From Arachnopeziza araneosa (taxonomy: Eukaryota; Ascomycota; Leotiomycetes; Helotiales; Arachnopezizaceae): a DNA stretch of 64,000 nt. Each line of letters begins with the position of its first letter. The first letter of the stretch is position 1. The notes under the pieces are model-generated. The model ran no database searches, was not told where the DNA came from, and saw only the letters and a program-made list of their open reading frames with translations. Shown piece by piece: positions 30,921 to 42,087 of the stretch. Location: contig QYAI01000028.1 in assembly GCA_003988855.1 (NCBI GenBank), positions 124,001 through 188,000 of the forward strand, given 5' to 3'. The position numbers and the translations under genes were made by a program.

Positions 30921-31758
30921 GTTGATGATATCAAGTATGTATGTTTAATTGACGGGTGTTTGCGCCCTTCGGCGACGTGGTTTCGTGGTTCGAAGCAATG
31001 GGGTTGATGATAGAATAGGCGGAGCGCGTTTGTTGTGTTGTTGTGCTAGGGCGCGTCGAGGTAAAGAAGAGTCGATCGCAAATCACATCAACAGCACATT
31101 CCAGGAACGGGATGGAAGATGATCTGCTAAGTCAAAATGATCTGCTGGAGGCGACAATGGGTAAGAAGTGAAGCAAATCGAAGCGACGTGTGTTGGTTGT
31201 GCGACAAAAATTGGTGGTGGGGAGTTGACGCTGTGGTGCATTTTGAGATGGCTGGCAATGTGCCAAGCCAGAACAAGTAAGGCCTAAGGCATAAAATCTG
31301 TCACGTGCTTCCCCTGAATCATCACCCACCAAACAGACTCCCTTAAAAAGGTGCCTAAGAAAGGAACTTTCTATAGATCCTCTATAGTTTCGTCCTCTCT
31401 TAGGCATCTCTTTCTAATCATCTATCTCTGCGCTTACCAAACTGCTCTAATTGAAGTTGTATTACTTCCAAAGCCGCGTCCAGATCGCCTGCAAGCCTCA
31501 GGGCCGTGACAGGGATAAGAAACGCCAAAAGTTCAATGCCAGTTAACAGTTTCAGTCGATTTCCCAAGAGATCCGGCAATATTCCTCAACTCTTCGACAA
31601 TGGATGTACAAACCCACGCAATCCGAGATTGACCACTTCTACTTACAGCACCACATTATCAGATACAATCCGAAACTCGCATGCCTCGGTGATAGACGGG
31701 GTAACGACGACAGCACCCTGGGCTGCTCGTTCAAGAGAACTATAGAGAAGGACAAGAC
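30921..31758. other. Intergenic, with a possible decayed coding stretch at its end
   Basis: The RAD21 promoter lies at the left. From about 31480 a plus frame gives protein-like sequence (for example QSEIDHFYLQHHIIRYNPKL from about 31605) that shifts frame near 31764 and ends at a stop at 31974-31976. I do not recognise the family and cannot tell whether it is real. Confidence 0.3.
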
Positions 31759-31983
31759 ATGGCTTGGCTGTCAAGATCGATGAGCGCAAGTCCAAAGGGC
31801 GACTTACTACCGATGTCAAGCCTCCCAACCATCCAAGCGACACACTCAGAACCCGCATCGAGACCACGGTCAAGGGAGAGAGCAAGGTCAAGGTCAAGAC
31901 ATGCCAGGTCGACGTCGTCAGTCGCAAAGGTCAGACCTCCGATGGACGGCGCAATGCAAAGCTGATATTTGAATAGACAATAG

Positions 31984-34900
31984 CAGACGAATTTTCGAGC
32001 CTCACACCCGTAGAGACTGCTGAGCGACTACAAACCTCCCTTACCTCTGGGCTTTCTCCAGCGGAAGCTCTCGCGAGACTACATGATCAGGGGCCAAATG
32101 AGTTACCACACGAAGAGCCAGAGCCGTTATGGCTGCGGTTTTTGGGCCAGTTTAAAGAGCCCTTGATTTTACTCTTATTATGTTCAGCAGGCGCATCGAT
32201 ATTGGTTGGAAATAAGGACGATGCGATCAGCATAGCCGTGGCCGTTACAATTGTGGTATCAGTTGGATTTATACAGGAATATCGGTCAGAGAAGTCAATA
32301 GAGGCGCTAAGCCATCTCGTTCCGAATCATGCGCATTTAATACGTGGGGAGCAGGTACGGACTTCAAGTCAGAGAACACCAACTTGGCCACCAAGTGCTA
32401 GTGAAGCGCCAGAAAGGGAAGGGCTTATGGATTCGACGTCGACCGATACTGCAGATGCAACAGAAGAAGCTACATCGAGTAAGGTTATGGCGTCGCAGCT
32501 AGTCCCTGGAGATCTTGTTCTGTTTACAACGGGGGATCGTATACCAGCCGATATTCGAGTAACGAAAGCCTCAGATCTGTCTATTGACGAGTCGAACTTG
32601 ACTGGCGAAAATGAGCCTGTAAGAATTACGGCTGAGGCAAAGCATAGAAATTCATATGTCCTCAGATCCTCTGATACACTTGAGCCTCCCGGGTCTCCGG
32701 TTTATGCTTCTGCTGCTACTGGAACTGTTGGCGTCGACACACATCTCAATAGCACGACAAATATTGCCTTTATGGGAACCTTGGTCAGATCAGGACATGG
32801 GCAAGGAATAGTGTACGCGACAGGTGGAAATACGCATTTTGGAACCATTGCGGCCAGTGTTACAGAGACAGAGAGCCCCAGGACACCTCTCCAGCTCTCA
32901 ATGGATAACCTAGGCTCGCAGCTTAGTCGAGCGTCATTCGTTGTGATTGGGATAATATCTCTCGTTGGATGGCTGCAAGGCAAGGGACTCTTGGAAATAT
33001 TTACGATCTCAATATCGTTGGCAGTAGCAGCTATTCCTGAAGGGTTGCCAATCATTGTGACGGTGACACTGGCACTTGGGGTGCACCGAATGGCGAAACA
33101 CAATGCGATCGTTAGAAAGATGCCAAGTGTGGAGACATTGGGCTCGGTCAATGTTGTTTGCAGCGACAAGACTGGTAGGTGAAGTCTTTTAAGTCCTGCA
33201 ATGATATGCTAACAAAATCAGGAACCTTAACCATGAATCACATGTCAACTACCAAGCTATGGCATTTTGGTGCAGAGGAGCCTGTTGGTGTTGATGTTGG
33301 AGATGAAGCAACTGAAGCGAAGCCAGATCCTGTAACATTGCGTATTCTTCGGATTGGAAACATTGCAAACAACGCGCGACTCACTCGCCTAAATTCTGAC
33401 GCGCAATCTGCGGAATCGATCGCCATATTATCCTCCACAGCGGGGCGTTCATCTAATTCAGGACTTCGGAGTAGGTGGGTCGGACAACCAACCGATGTCG
33501 CAATGCTCGATTTATTGGATCGATTTAAAGAGCATGATGCTCGAGACGGCCTAGGCCAGAGATTAGGAGAAACCCCCTTCAGCTCTGAAAGGAAGTGGAT
33601 GGGTGTCTCGGTTGGCGATACGAACCCTAGTTCTGCTAGCTCCAAAGAAACGGCATACATTAAAGGCGCTATTGATCGTGTTCTAAGCAGATGCGATACT
33701 TATCTCATGAAGGATGGGCGAGAGGTTGTTTTGGATGCAGTACGGAGGCAGGAGGCTCTAGATGCAGCAGAAAAGCTGGCGGCGGAAGGGTTGCGAGTCC
33801 TTGGATTTGCAAGCGGTCCTGTCGTTAGACAATCGAAGTCATTTACTCTCAGCCGAAGCAGTACGCCTACCACGGCCAAAGCGCCTGAACAACATGTTTC
33901 TCACGATGAGGATGTTTACAAGGGGTTGACTTTCGCTGGCCTTGTAGGAATGAGTGATCCTCCACGCTCTGGTGTGCAGAAATCTATCCGTCGATTATTG
34001 CGGGGTGGTGTTAAGGTCATCATGATCACCGGCGACGCAGACACAACAGCTCTAGCAATTGGTAAGAAGCTTAAGATGACTATCGCTACTCCTCGAGAAC
34101 ACACGCAAAGTTCTGTAGCTGTCAAGCCAGTCTTGAGAGGGGACGAGATTGACCGCATGACGGACGAGGAGCTGGAGGCTGCAATTGTAAACACGTCAAT
34201 ATTTGCGCGAACCAGTCCTGACCACAAAATGAGAATCATCAAAGCATTACAAGCTCGCGGCGATATTGTCGCTATGACTGGAGATGGAGTCAATGATGCG
34301 CCAGCTCTCAAGAAAGCAGATATAGGTATATCAATGGGCCTCCAAGGCACTGACGTGGCCAAAGAAGCAGCAGATATGATTCTTACTGATGATGATTTTT
34401 CCACCATCCTTCATGCCATCGAAGAAGGGAAAGGCATCTTCAACAACATACAAAATTTCCTCACCTTTCAACTGAGTACCAGCGCTGCTGCGCTCAGCTT
34501 GGTGTTTATCTGCACGTGTTTTGGATTCAAGAATCCTTTGAACGCGATGCAGATTCTATGGATCAGTAGGTCTTTCCTTTCATCTCGTTTATTCTTGCTT
34601 ATAAATTGTAGATATCATAATGGACGGCCCTCCAGCTCAGTCCCTTGGTGTCGAACCCGTTGATCCAGACGTTATGACTCGCCCACCACGAAAGCGCAAT
34701 GCTCCAGTCCTCACTTGGCCTCTCATTACCCGAGTCCTAACCTCCGCAACCATCATCATGCTTGGGACCATGGCCGTCTACACGCATGAGATGCTTACGG
34801 ATGGCGAAGTCACCAAGCGCGATACTACCATGACTTTTACATGCTTCGTGCTTTTCGACATGTTCAATGCACTGAATTGTCGCTCAGAATCTAAATCTGT

Positions 34901-35153
34901 GCTGCGAGGTGAAGTTGGCCTGTTCAGTAACACGCTGTTCAACTGGGCAGTCAGCTTGAGTTTGGGTGGGCAAATCCTAGTGATTTATTTCCCGTGGTTG
35001 CAGGAGGTGTTCCAGACAGAGGCGTTGGGAGTGACCGATCTTGTCGGGTTGGTGGTCCTCACGAGCAGTGTCTTCTGGGTAGATGAAGGTAGAAAGTTCT
35101 GGAAGGGAAGAGAGAAGAGGAGGTTAGGGAGTGGTTATAGTCAGGTTGTTTAG
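31984..35153 (+). CDS. P-type Ca2+/Mn2+ ATPase, PMR1/SPCA type (5' end unresolved)
   Basis: Conserved exons are 31984-33174, 33222-34565 and 34612-35153. The protein has LTPVETAERLQTSL and GPNELPHEEPEPLWLRFL at the start of the pump. It also has SNLTGENEPV (actuator loop), AIPEGLPI (helix 4), the phosphorylation motif SDKTGT (rebuilt by splicing intron 1), MITGDA and TGDGVNDAPALKKADIG, and [20 protein letters not shown]. These match the Golgi pump that loads Ca2+ and Mn2+ for glycosylation and secretion. Oddity: directly before the first conserved codon the frame has TAG, and no upstream exon with an ATG in a compatible phase is evident. A Ser/Arg-rich frame from ATG 31759 looks like a PMR1 head but is out of phase. 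The start may be a missed exon, or the gene may be damaged. Confidence 0.85.
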
Positions 35154-36302
35154 CGGGAAGATTGTATTATCAAAGAAAGGAATAGAAACAGGTTGTAGCT
35201 GTATACATATCTTGGGCTTAGATTCCCCATATTCGATTTTTTGACATAGTCGCCTTGACAACTTTGCATACTCTCTCTGTAAACTTGAATGCACACATTA
35301 AATGAAAGTGGAAACAAAGCTGAACTCGATTGAGATATCGGATATTGATTAAATAGCCAAAAGAAGGCGTTTGAAACTGGTTACAGATCGAATAGAAGAT
35401 ACAACTGCTGTCGCGAAGGAAGACAAATAATGAATCGCTGGATCAAAGTCTCGAACGTGTTGCTTCCTATGGTTCGTATTCTTCTGACTTTTCTCACGAC
35501 AACACAACCCCTCCTAACGCCAGAGGAATATTTTGTTGCATCAGTGTCTCTGGTGCTACACATCAAGATATGTCATTTGTGAACCAGTGTTCCATATTCC
35601 GATGGCTGTCAACGGTCTCGGCCTTGAAAGAGTTAAAGATATAAACAGTCCTTAGTTTTCAACTTGACTAGCTAGGATAGAGTTGAAAATTTTGATGACG
35701 TTCAAGAGAAGGTCATTGTCAGAATAGGCTTTCAACTGTTCTAAGTTTTTACTAAAATATTAGTGCAGATGGTGTAAGTGGAATCTCTGGTGAGCAAGAG
35801 GGTCAATCTAAGACCGGTCTATCTTTAAAAAGAAACAATAAATCTTTGAAGGGCGTAGACTTGTTCAGCTTGATACTGGATGAAACTATCTCAATATTTA
35901 TTTTCGTTATGATGGAGATCGATTAAAGACAACAACTCTGATAAGGTCCGCTCCGAATTTTGGTTCTAAGATAAGCAAGCTACTTAGTAATACATTTCAA
36001 TGGGTTTTAAGCTGTAGTCGGGTGTACACTGATCTCGGTCTTGGTGAACTTGCAAGTTTGGAAAAATAGTAGGGGATCACGTGGTTCTCAAATTCGTCGG
36101 AGGCAGATTCAGGTTGAGAAACGATTGGGATATATTGAATTATTGTATGTTTGATCGAGTCTTAGTCCAAATGTTTTCTGTTTATTATATTGCTGTACTC
36201 TCTGGGTAGACTTCCGTCTGATAGAAAGTTTTCCCATGTGACCATGTCATCATGATTTCGGCCAATGCTCACTCCCGCATTCGACACAACACAACGTCAA
36301 CC
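35154..36302. other. Intergenic, about 1.15 kb, AT-rich
   Basis: No coding features. It separates the end of the pump gene from a zinc-cluster regulator on the same strand and probably contains the regulator's promoter. Confidence 0.45.
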
Positions 36303-38214
36303 ATGCCACCAGATCGTGGTCGCGCCTCTAAAGCGTGTACTACTTGCCGCAAGATTAAAACAAGATGCTATGAAGCAGATGTTACGGGAAAAGCGTGCTT
36401 GAGATGCGAGCGACTTCATCAGGCCTGTTCACTGCAGGAGATTTCGTTTGCGAACAACGATTTCGGCCAAGTCTCTGGCTCAGCTCCTCACTTCAATCAA
36501 GGCAATTCTTCACAAAATGATCGGTAAGTCTAACTTACGTCGTCTGTGACCAATTGTATTTATAAATTAAAGTTTGAGCCACCTGGAACGAACCGTCGCG
36601 GCGCTCGTCGAAAGACTCGGTGAAGGGGCGGGGAGATGGGTTCCATATGCTGAAGTACCTAGCACGTCTCCCATTAATCCTCCTCCACTTAATGAAGTTG
36701 CGCCTGGGACATTATCAACAGCGCCGGTCTTTGTTATAAGAGATGTCGCTTCTGAAGTAGGAGTCCGGCAGCAGCCCCTCTTGCCTGGTCTCTCTCGCGA
36801 GACCGCAGACTCTGATATCATCACCAAAGGCCTCCTTACCGTTGTAGGAGCTACGTCGTTAATCGAACTGTGTGTCAAACTGCATCATCCACTATCTCTG
36901 CTGATTGTTTCTCAGATTTCAAGAGCATTACGGACGATGGGTTTCGTTCAGTGAAACCCTGCCACCAGCTGTCCTTCTCCAGAGTGTACGGAAATCTCCT
37001 TTACTTCTATGCGCGTGCTGCTTGATAGCCGTACGGCATATGTCTCATGAATCAACAACTGACCTAGCACCACGGCTTTTTCAAGAAGCAAAGTCTCTGC
37101 TTTCAACTTCCATGCTAGATGTTCCCCAGCAATTTGAATTCTTCCAAGCGTGTGTCATTCTTAGTATGTGGTCAACAACTATTGGACAGACTCCATTGAG
37201 TATAGATAGTTGGTTGCTCAGTGGTTTTGCTCTTCAACACTCGTTCGCGAGTGAGATATTTGCACCCATTACCTCTGAAATCCGCCTGATCACGCTAGAT
37301 AAGAGCGAGCTAGAGTACCGCATCGTATGGAATCATCTATGTCTTGCTCATCTTCAGTAAGAAGTTTACTCCGTAATTCTTGGAACCCTCATTGACAATT
37401 CTCAGTTATTGTATTGGCACAAAACGCAAAGCGATCCTGGATCGCCAGCAGGTTGAGAAGTCTCGCGACATTCTCGCGTTCGATCACGTCACAAACTTCC
37501 AAACTCGAATGGTCGCTGAGATCAGCCTTTATTGGATCATCTACGAAACTTGCTCAAAACCTCAGGTGGACCTGCCCAACACGCAAGCATCGCTTCACGA
37601 ATGGAAGCAAGAATGGAAGTTTCTTTTCGGTAATGTGCTTTACTCCAGCACACCAATTTTTCTAATCCTAAGTAGACCAACCACGATCTCAATTCATTCA
37701 GATGGGCTTTCATTTCGCTCAATTGCTCATCTACGATCAAGCTCTAAAATCCAGATCAGCTGCTGTCAGACAATCGTTACTCTCAGAAATGGTTCGCCTC
37801 TCCGCAGCCATTATACAGCTTGCCTTAGACACAACCGATTCTCGGACTCGACATCTCAGCGACCACATCTATCACATGATAACTTTCGCTGCAGTCACAC
37901 TTTGTCGATTGCTCCACATGTATGAAAGTCAGCTAGCTTCACATAACATTGTCGAACTTGATTCTCAAATTCTTACACTGGTCACCTGGCTGCATTCAAT
38001 TGGGCTTCCTTGCCACGTTGCGCATACCCTTGGAGATGTTGTGTCAGCTTTCCACGAGAAACTACGTCCGAATGCACATCCAAGCCCTTATGGTCAAGCC
38101 CAAGACGACATCGCACTTTATTTTCCGGAACTGCTTGGCATCGAGACATATGATAATGGAAATTTTGATTTCAACCATCAGTGGGAACCGTACATTCAGG
38201 GACCTGCATCATAA
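36303..38214 (+). CDS. Zn(II)2Cys6 fungal transcription factor
   Basis: Five exons (36303-36523, 36573-36869, 36916-37356, 37406-37629 and 37673-38214) give 574 residues with consistent phases. The start at 36303 (MPPDRGRASKACTTC) has a good context (CAACCATGCC); an upstream in-frame ATG at 36252 is less likely. The zinc cluster is CTTCRKIKTRC...GKACLRCERLHQAC. A coiled-coil dimer helix follows (LSHLERTVAALVERL), then the fungal-specific middle domain (LFQEHYGRWVSF, CACCLIAVRH, FQACVILSMWS). Such dimers usually bind paired CGG triplets. Three CGG-N4-CCG sites lie nearby in the promoter shared by the next two genes, making this a candidate local regulator. Confidence 0.88.
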
Positions 38215-38249
38215 GCTATCTAATAAAACATTTTACTTTCAAGCACCAT

Positions 38250-39947
38250 CTATTTCCCAGTATACTTCTTCTCCAACCAACGAAAAACAGGAAAGGTCAC
38301 TGCGGAGAACAAAAAAGTCAATTCATGGCCAACATTTGCCCCTTTTTTACCGATGAGAGCGGCAATTGGCGCTGTGTACCAGGTGATCTTCATTCCAAGG
38401 GAAGCACCAAGGAAGCCGAAGCAGAAAGCACCAATTGCAGCCCATCCGAAAGGCAAGAGTTCCTGCTTACTCCACGAGTCAAGGTCATATCGGCTCCATC
38501 TTCCGGCTCTGAAAATAAAATGCTCTTCCGTTACGACGGTGATATGTATCACTGTCCAGAATCCAATTATACTCAAAAATGTCTGGAGGGTTGCTGCGGG
38601 GAAGAATTTTGCGGCGCAACACCCCACAATAACAGCAGCAATAAATCCGATAGTGACGAAGACAATTCGTGGTACACGAAGGGCCCAAGGACCGAAATTT
38701 TGAGCATGCAAAGCGAAGGAATAGTTGTTGGGGATATTATTCTGCGAAGAAAGTCAGCAAAGAGTAAAGACATTCAGACAAGGACATACAGGTATGGAGC
38801 TTAACGCTGCAAGTACCATTAGGAATTTTCCGAAGCCACCAGCCGGTTCGAGCGCCATCTTGAGAGGACCACCAACGCCGTATGCCAGATAAGCATGCTT
38901 CCACGCAGCGTTTCCTTCAGTGCCGGAATAAATAGCTGCTCCCAGTGTCTGTACTAAGAATGTTGGAATGACTACTGATTGTCAGCGGTGTATGGTTTCT
39001 AGCTTCGAGAGTGCCTACAAATGCCTGCGTATGTAGCCCAGAAAATTTTATACCTTGGAGTGTTGACAGGCATCCTGACATTATAATCGGCAGCGCAGTT
39101 GATCCAAGAGACGGCAAAGGAGAATACGACAGCCATGAATGACAATGCAGAGGCTGCGCCATTTGGTCCGGTTGGGGACTTGATTCCAGCGCCGTGGAAG
39201 TGTTTGGCGCCAGTACCGGCAGCAACGCACCAGACGATGCATGGTAAAGTCCAGAAGAAAGCGTCGAACCGATGAATCCAGGATATTCCAAAGACACAGA
39301 TGATCCACACTGTAGTGCAGATAATGAGCACACCTGCCCACTGCGGACATTTGTTATCGGATAATGCTGCTAGCACAGAAGCACCGGATATGCTATTTAT
39401 CACATTCCATCCGGTAGTAGAAACCATTGAGAATACTACCACGAGTAGATTGCCCCAGTAACCAAAAGAAAATCGCCTGGGTAAGTTAGGATGCTATATT
39501 TGTTACTGAAATTCAGGCTTGACTCACGAGAATGTTGTCATGCGCAAACCCGTCAAACCAAAGGAAGCTGTCCACGCGGGGAGCAGGCAGGATACAATAT
39601 TCACAACGAGGATGATGGCAAAGCAGTCCCAAAAGGAAAGACCCATACTTCCACCAACCATACCAGTCGAAAGCGTAGCCACGGCAGTGTTCGCACTCAA
39701 CCTGAAAAATAATCAGCTTATGCCTAAAATATTTTGGTTGCAGAACTTACCAAAAAGTGCAAGCATTCCAAACATGAGTTGTATTGCTCTGCCTCTCTTC
39801 ATCAGTAACCCGCTCGATGCCTCCAGTTTCAATGGAAAGTTTGGCAGCCCAAGCCCGGAAACCACCTTGAATGGATCCTTTGGTTACTGATACATTGTCA
39901 ATCTCATGAGACGACTTTTCAGCCGAGAAGTGTGGCTTAGTGTCCAT
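38250..39947 (-). CDS. NCS1 nucleobase/cation symporter (Fcy2-like permease)
   Basis: A multi-exon gene from ATG 39947 (MDTKPHFSAEKSSHEIDNV) to TAG 38250-38252. Family blocks are IETGGIERVTDEERQSNTTH before helix 1, GSMGLSFWDCFAIILV, FGLTGLRMTTFSRFSFGYWG, NSISGASVLAAL and WINCAADYNVRMP. NNIPNNYSFALHAQNFG, RIVFVTIGFIAAVIVG and an ending GWAAIGAFCFGFLGASLGM complete the set. About 12 membrane helices are expected. NCS1 Fcy-type carriers import cytosine, purines or related heterocycles with protons across the plasma membrane; the substrate cannot be told from sequence by eye. It converges with the regulator gene (35 bp apart) and diverges from the arylsulfotransferase-like gene. Confidence 0.87.
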
Positions 39948-40037
39948 GTTGGGTTTGATTTTGAAGTGTTGATGTTTTCTTGAAGATTGGAATCATCATC
40001 GTGGGTTTCAAGGATATTTTATGCTTGCTCGAAACTC

Positions 40038-40055
40038 TTTCTCTCTCTCTCTCTC
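40038..40055. repeat. CT microsatellite
   Basis: About nine CT dinucleotides lie in the divergent promoter, 90 bp upstream of the permease ATG, probably in its promoter or leader. Such tracts are common in fungal promoters. Confidence 0.6.
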
Positions 40056-40122
40056 AAGCCCATCAGAGCTTATCGCCGCGGCTTGCGAGCGATAATTGAG
40101 ATTCAAGGAGCACCTTGTCTCT

Positions 40123-40210
40123 CCGCGGTATGCCGTAGGTTAGATTACGGATACTGCGGCTCCTGATTGGAAGCTTCACACCTTACCGCGGTATACCGAC
40201 GGCATGCCGT
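40123..40210. promoter_or_regulatory. Three CGG-N4-CCG palindromes in a divergent promoter
   Basis: CGGTATGCCG (40126-40135), CGGTATACCG (40189-40198) and CGGCATGCCG (40200-40209) lie within 84 bp. The second and third are perfect palindromes separated by one base. Inverted CGG half-sites with fixed spacing are the known recognition pattern of Zn2Cys6 dimers. They sit between the permease and the arylsulfotransferase-like gene and near a Zn2Cys6 gene. Confidence 0.65.
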
Positions 40211-40382
40211 ATGTCGCATCACAGATCATCCCCAATGAGAAACGCCTCATCCGATCGGAGTCTTCCAACATCACTACCATAGGTTCTATATAACCGTGGC
40301 ATCATTTCAGATTTGGATTGCGAATTGCACATCAGACACGAAGGTTTCTCTTTGACTATCGAAAACCAGACACTCAGCAACC

Positions 40383-41591
40383 ATGCCTACAGCTATTTCA
40401 ACCACCCTCGAGAATGATCATGTCACCGAAGCTCCATTGAAGAATAGTACTACGTCTGCGATAGAGATGGAACAAAGCACATTGATTCGGAGGGGCGTTG
40501 GGCTTCGAGGTGTCGACTATAGCTCTATCTCGCCCGGGTACACTCTCGTCGCTCACTTGACTTCCCCTGGAACAGTTCGCTTAATCGCCAACAACGGTAC
40601 AGAAGCACATCGCTGGAATCTCCCGTACCGCCCCGGCAGGCATGCGCGCATTCTTCCAAACGGAAACCTGGCTTACAATGGCGTCCACCCAGATTCTCCT
40701 CGCTTATTCCCTCTCTGGCAGAAGTACAGAGGCGGCGTAATGTTGCAGGTTGACCCCGCTGGAAACGTAATTTCAGAACATCGTGACCCCATGGCACATC
40801 ATGATCAGCACCACCTAGGGAATGGGGAGATTCTCTACACTACCTTGGAGGCACTCACACCTGAGCAAGCGGCATCAATCCCCGGCGGGATCCCGGAAAG
40901 TGAGGCACCAGACGGGAAAGCCTACGGTGATTGTATCAAACACGTCTCGGCATCCGGAGAACTCCTCTGGTCTTGGAAAGCAATCGATCATCTTGACCCC
41001 AAACTCTTTCCTCTCCAACCTCACTATGCTCGTGAACACTGGCCGCTCATCAATAGCGTTAGCCCTCTGAAAGATGGTAACATTCTAGCTTCCCTGCGCA
41101 GTGTCTCCGCTGTCATAATCATCTCTCGCGTGTCTGGAGCGGTCATCTGGCATCTTGACTCTACAGTTGTTGCACAACAGCATTGCGCTTCTGAATTGTC
41201 CAATGGCAACATCCTCATCTTCGATAACGGGACCTTCCGCTACCGAGAATCTGCTACCTACTCTCGAGTCATCGAAGTAAGCCGTGCAACCAAGGAAATT
41301 GTTTGGAAGTATCAAGACCCTCATCCCATGACATTCTTTACGCCATTCATGGGCGGCGCACAGAGGTTAGGAAACGGGAATACATTGATTACGGAGGCCG
41401 CATTTGGGAGAGTGTTTGAAGTTACCAAAGAAGGGAAGATGGTATGGGAGTGGGTGAATGAGCAATTCGCGGATTATAAAGGCTTGGATGCAAAGGAAAT
41501 TGAGGAGTATTTTGACTATCCTGCCAATGCACTGTTCAGGGCATACAAGTATACACCAGAGCAGATTCCTTGGCTGAAATCGCAGAATTGA
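40383..41591 (+). CDS. Arylsulfotransferase-like beta-propeller protein (ASST family)
   Basis: A single-exon, 402-residue protein. It shows the ASST/arylsulfotransferase-2 pattern: YSSISPGYTLVAHLTSPGTV, RILPNGNLAYNG, GGVMLQVDPAGNVI and HHDQHHLGNGEILYTT. WSWKAIDHLDP, REHWPLINSV, QQHCASELSNGNILIFDNG and GGAQRLGNGNTLITEAAFGR continue it. Repeated LxNGNxL turns mark the propeller blades. In bacteria the family transfers sulfate between phenols using a transient sulfo-histidine. Here candidate histidines are in MAHHDQHH and REHW, but the catalytic one cannot be assigned by eye. No signal peptide is seen, so it is probably cytosolic. With the permease and regulator it may form a small import-and-modify unit for a heterocyclic or phenolic compound. 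Confidence 0.8.
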   Translation: MPTAISTTLENDHVTEAPLKNSTTSAIEMEQSTLIRRGVGLRGVDYSSISPGYTLVAHLTSPGTVRLIANNGTEAHRWNLPYRPGRHARILPNGNLAYNGVHPDSPRLFPLWQKYRGGVMLQVDPAGNVISEHRDPMAHHDQHHLGNGEILYTTLEALTPEQAASIPGGIPESEAPDGKAYGDCIKHVSASGELLWSWKAIDHLDPKLFPLQPHYAREHWPLINSVSPLKDGNILASLRSVSAVIIISRVSGAVIWHLDSTVVAQQHCASELSNGNILIFDNGTFRYRESATYSRVIEVSRATKEIVWKYQDPHPMTFFTPFMGGAQRLGNGNTLITEAAFGRVFEVTKEGKMVWEWVNEQFADYKGLDAKEIEEYFDYPANALFRAYKYTPEQIPWLKSQN

Positions 41592-42087
41592 GCGATCTAA
41601 CCAAAGTTTCTCCTTCTTTCAGGTCATAGAGGCTTTGTATATAGATTGAAAATTCTACATCTGTTGATATTGACTTTCTTATATTTTCCCGAATCATTGA
41701 GTATACAATTTTGTCTCTCGAAGTTGGCCAACCAGACCAAGTCACATCGCACCGTCCGGTCGAGTAGCCTCTCTTCCGTTAAACCATATCAGTTAATATG
41801 AATGGTATCAAATTCGGCCATAAAATTCCAATTTCTCTTTAGGGTTTAGCAATGTTGGTCCATTCATCGCTCACATGATGGAGCCAAGTGACTAGACTAG
41901 CTAGCCTCATAAAGGGTCCGACCTCCGTCCTTCCAAATACATCCACAAGTCAACCCAACGAATACAACCAGCGTACTACGTGATCGTAGGACGCCCTGTA
42001 TTCAGGGTCTGACACCTGCTAAGGAAGCTTTTCGTACGAACCAAGAGAAGACTATAAAATCCTGGTGAACCAACAAGTACATTCTCA
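41592..42087. other. Intergenic, no gene seen
   Basis: AT-rich sequence between the arylsulfotransferase-like gene and a HET relic. No protein-like frame. Confidence 0.4.

Noticed and set aside
31759..31965. Ser/Arg-rich ORF accepted as exon 1 of the PMR1-type gene
   Set aside because: It looks like a PMR1 head, but no GT donor in the needed phase joins it to the conserved exon at 31984. Reported as a finding instead.
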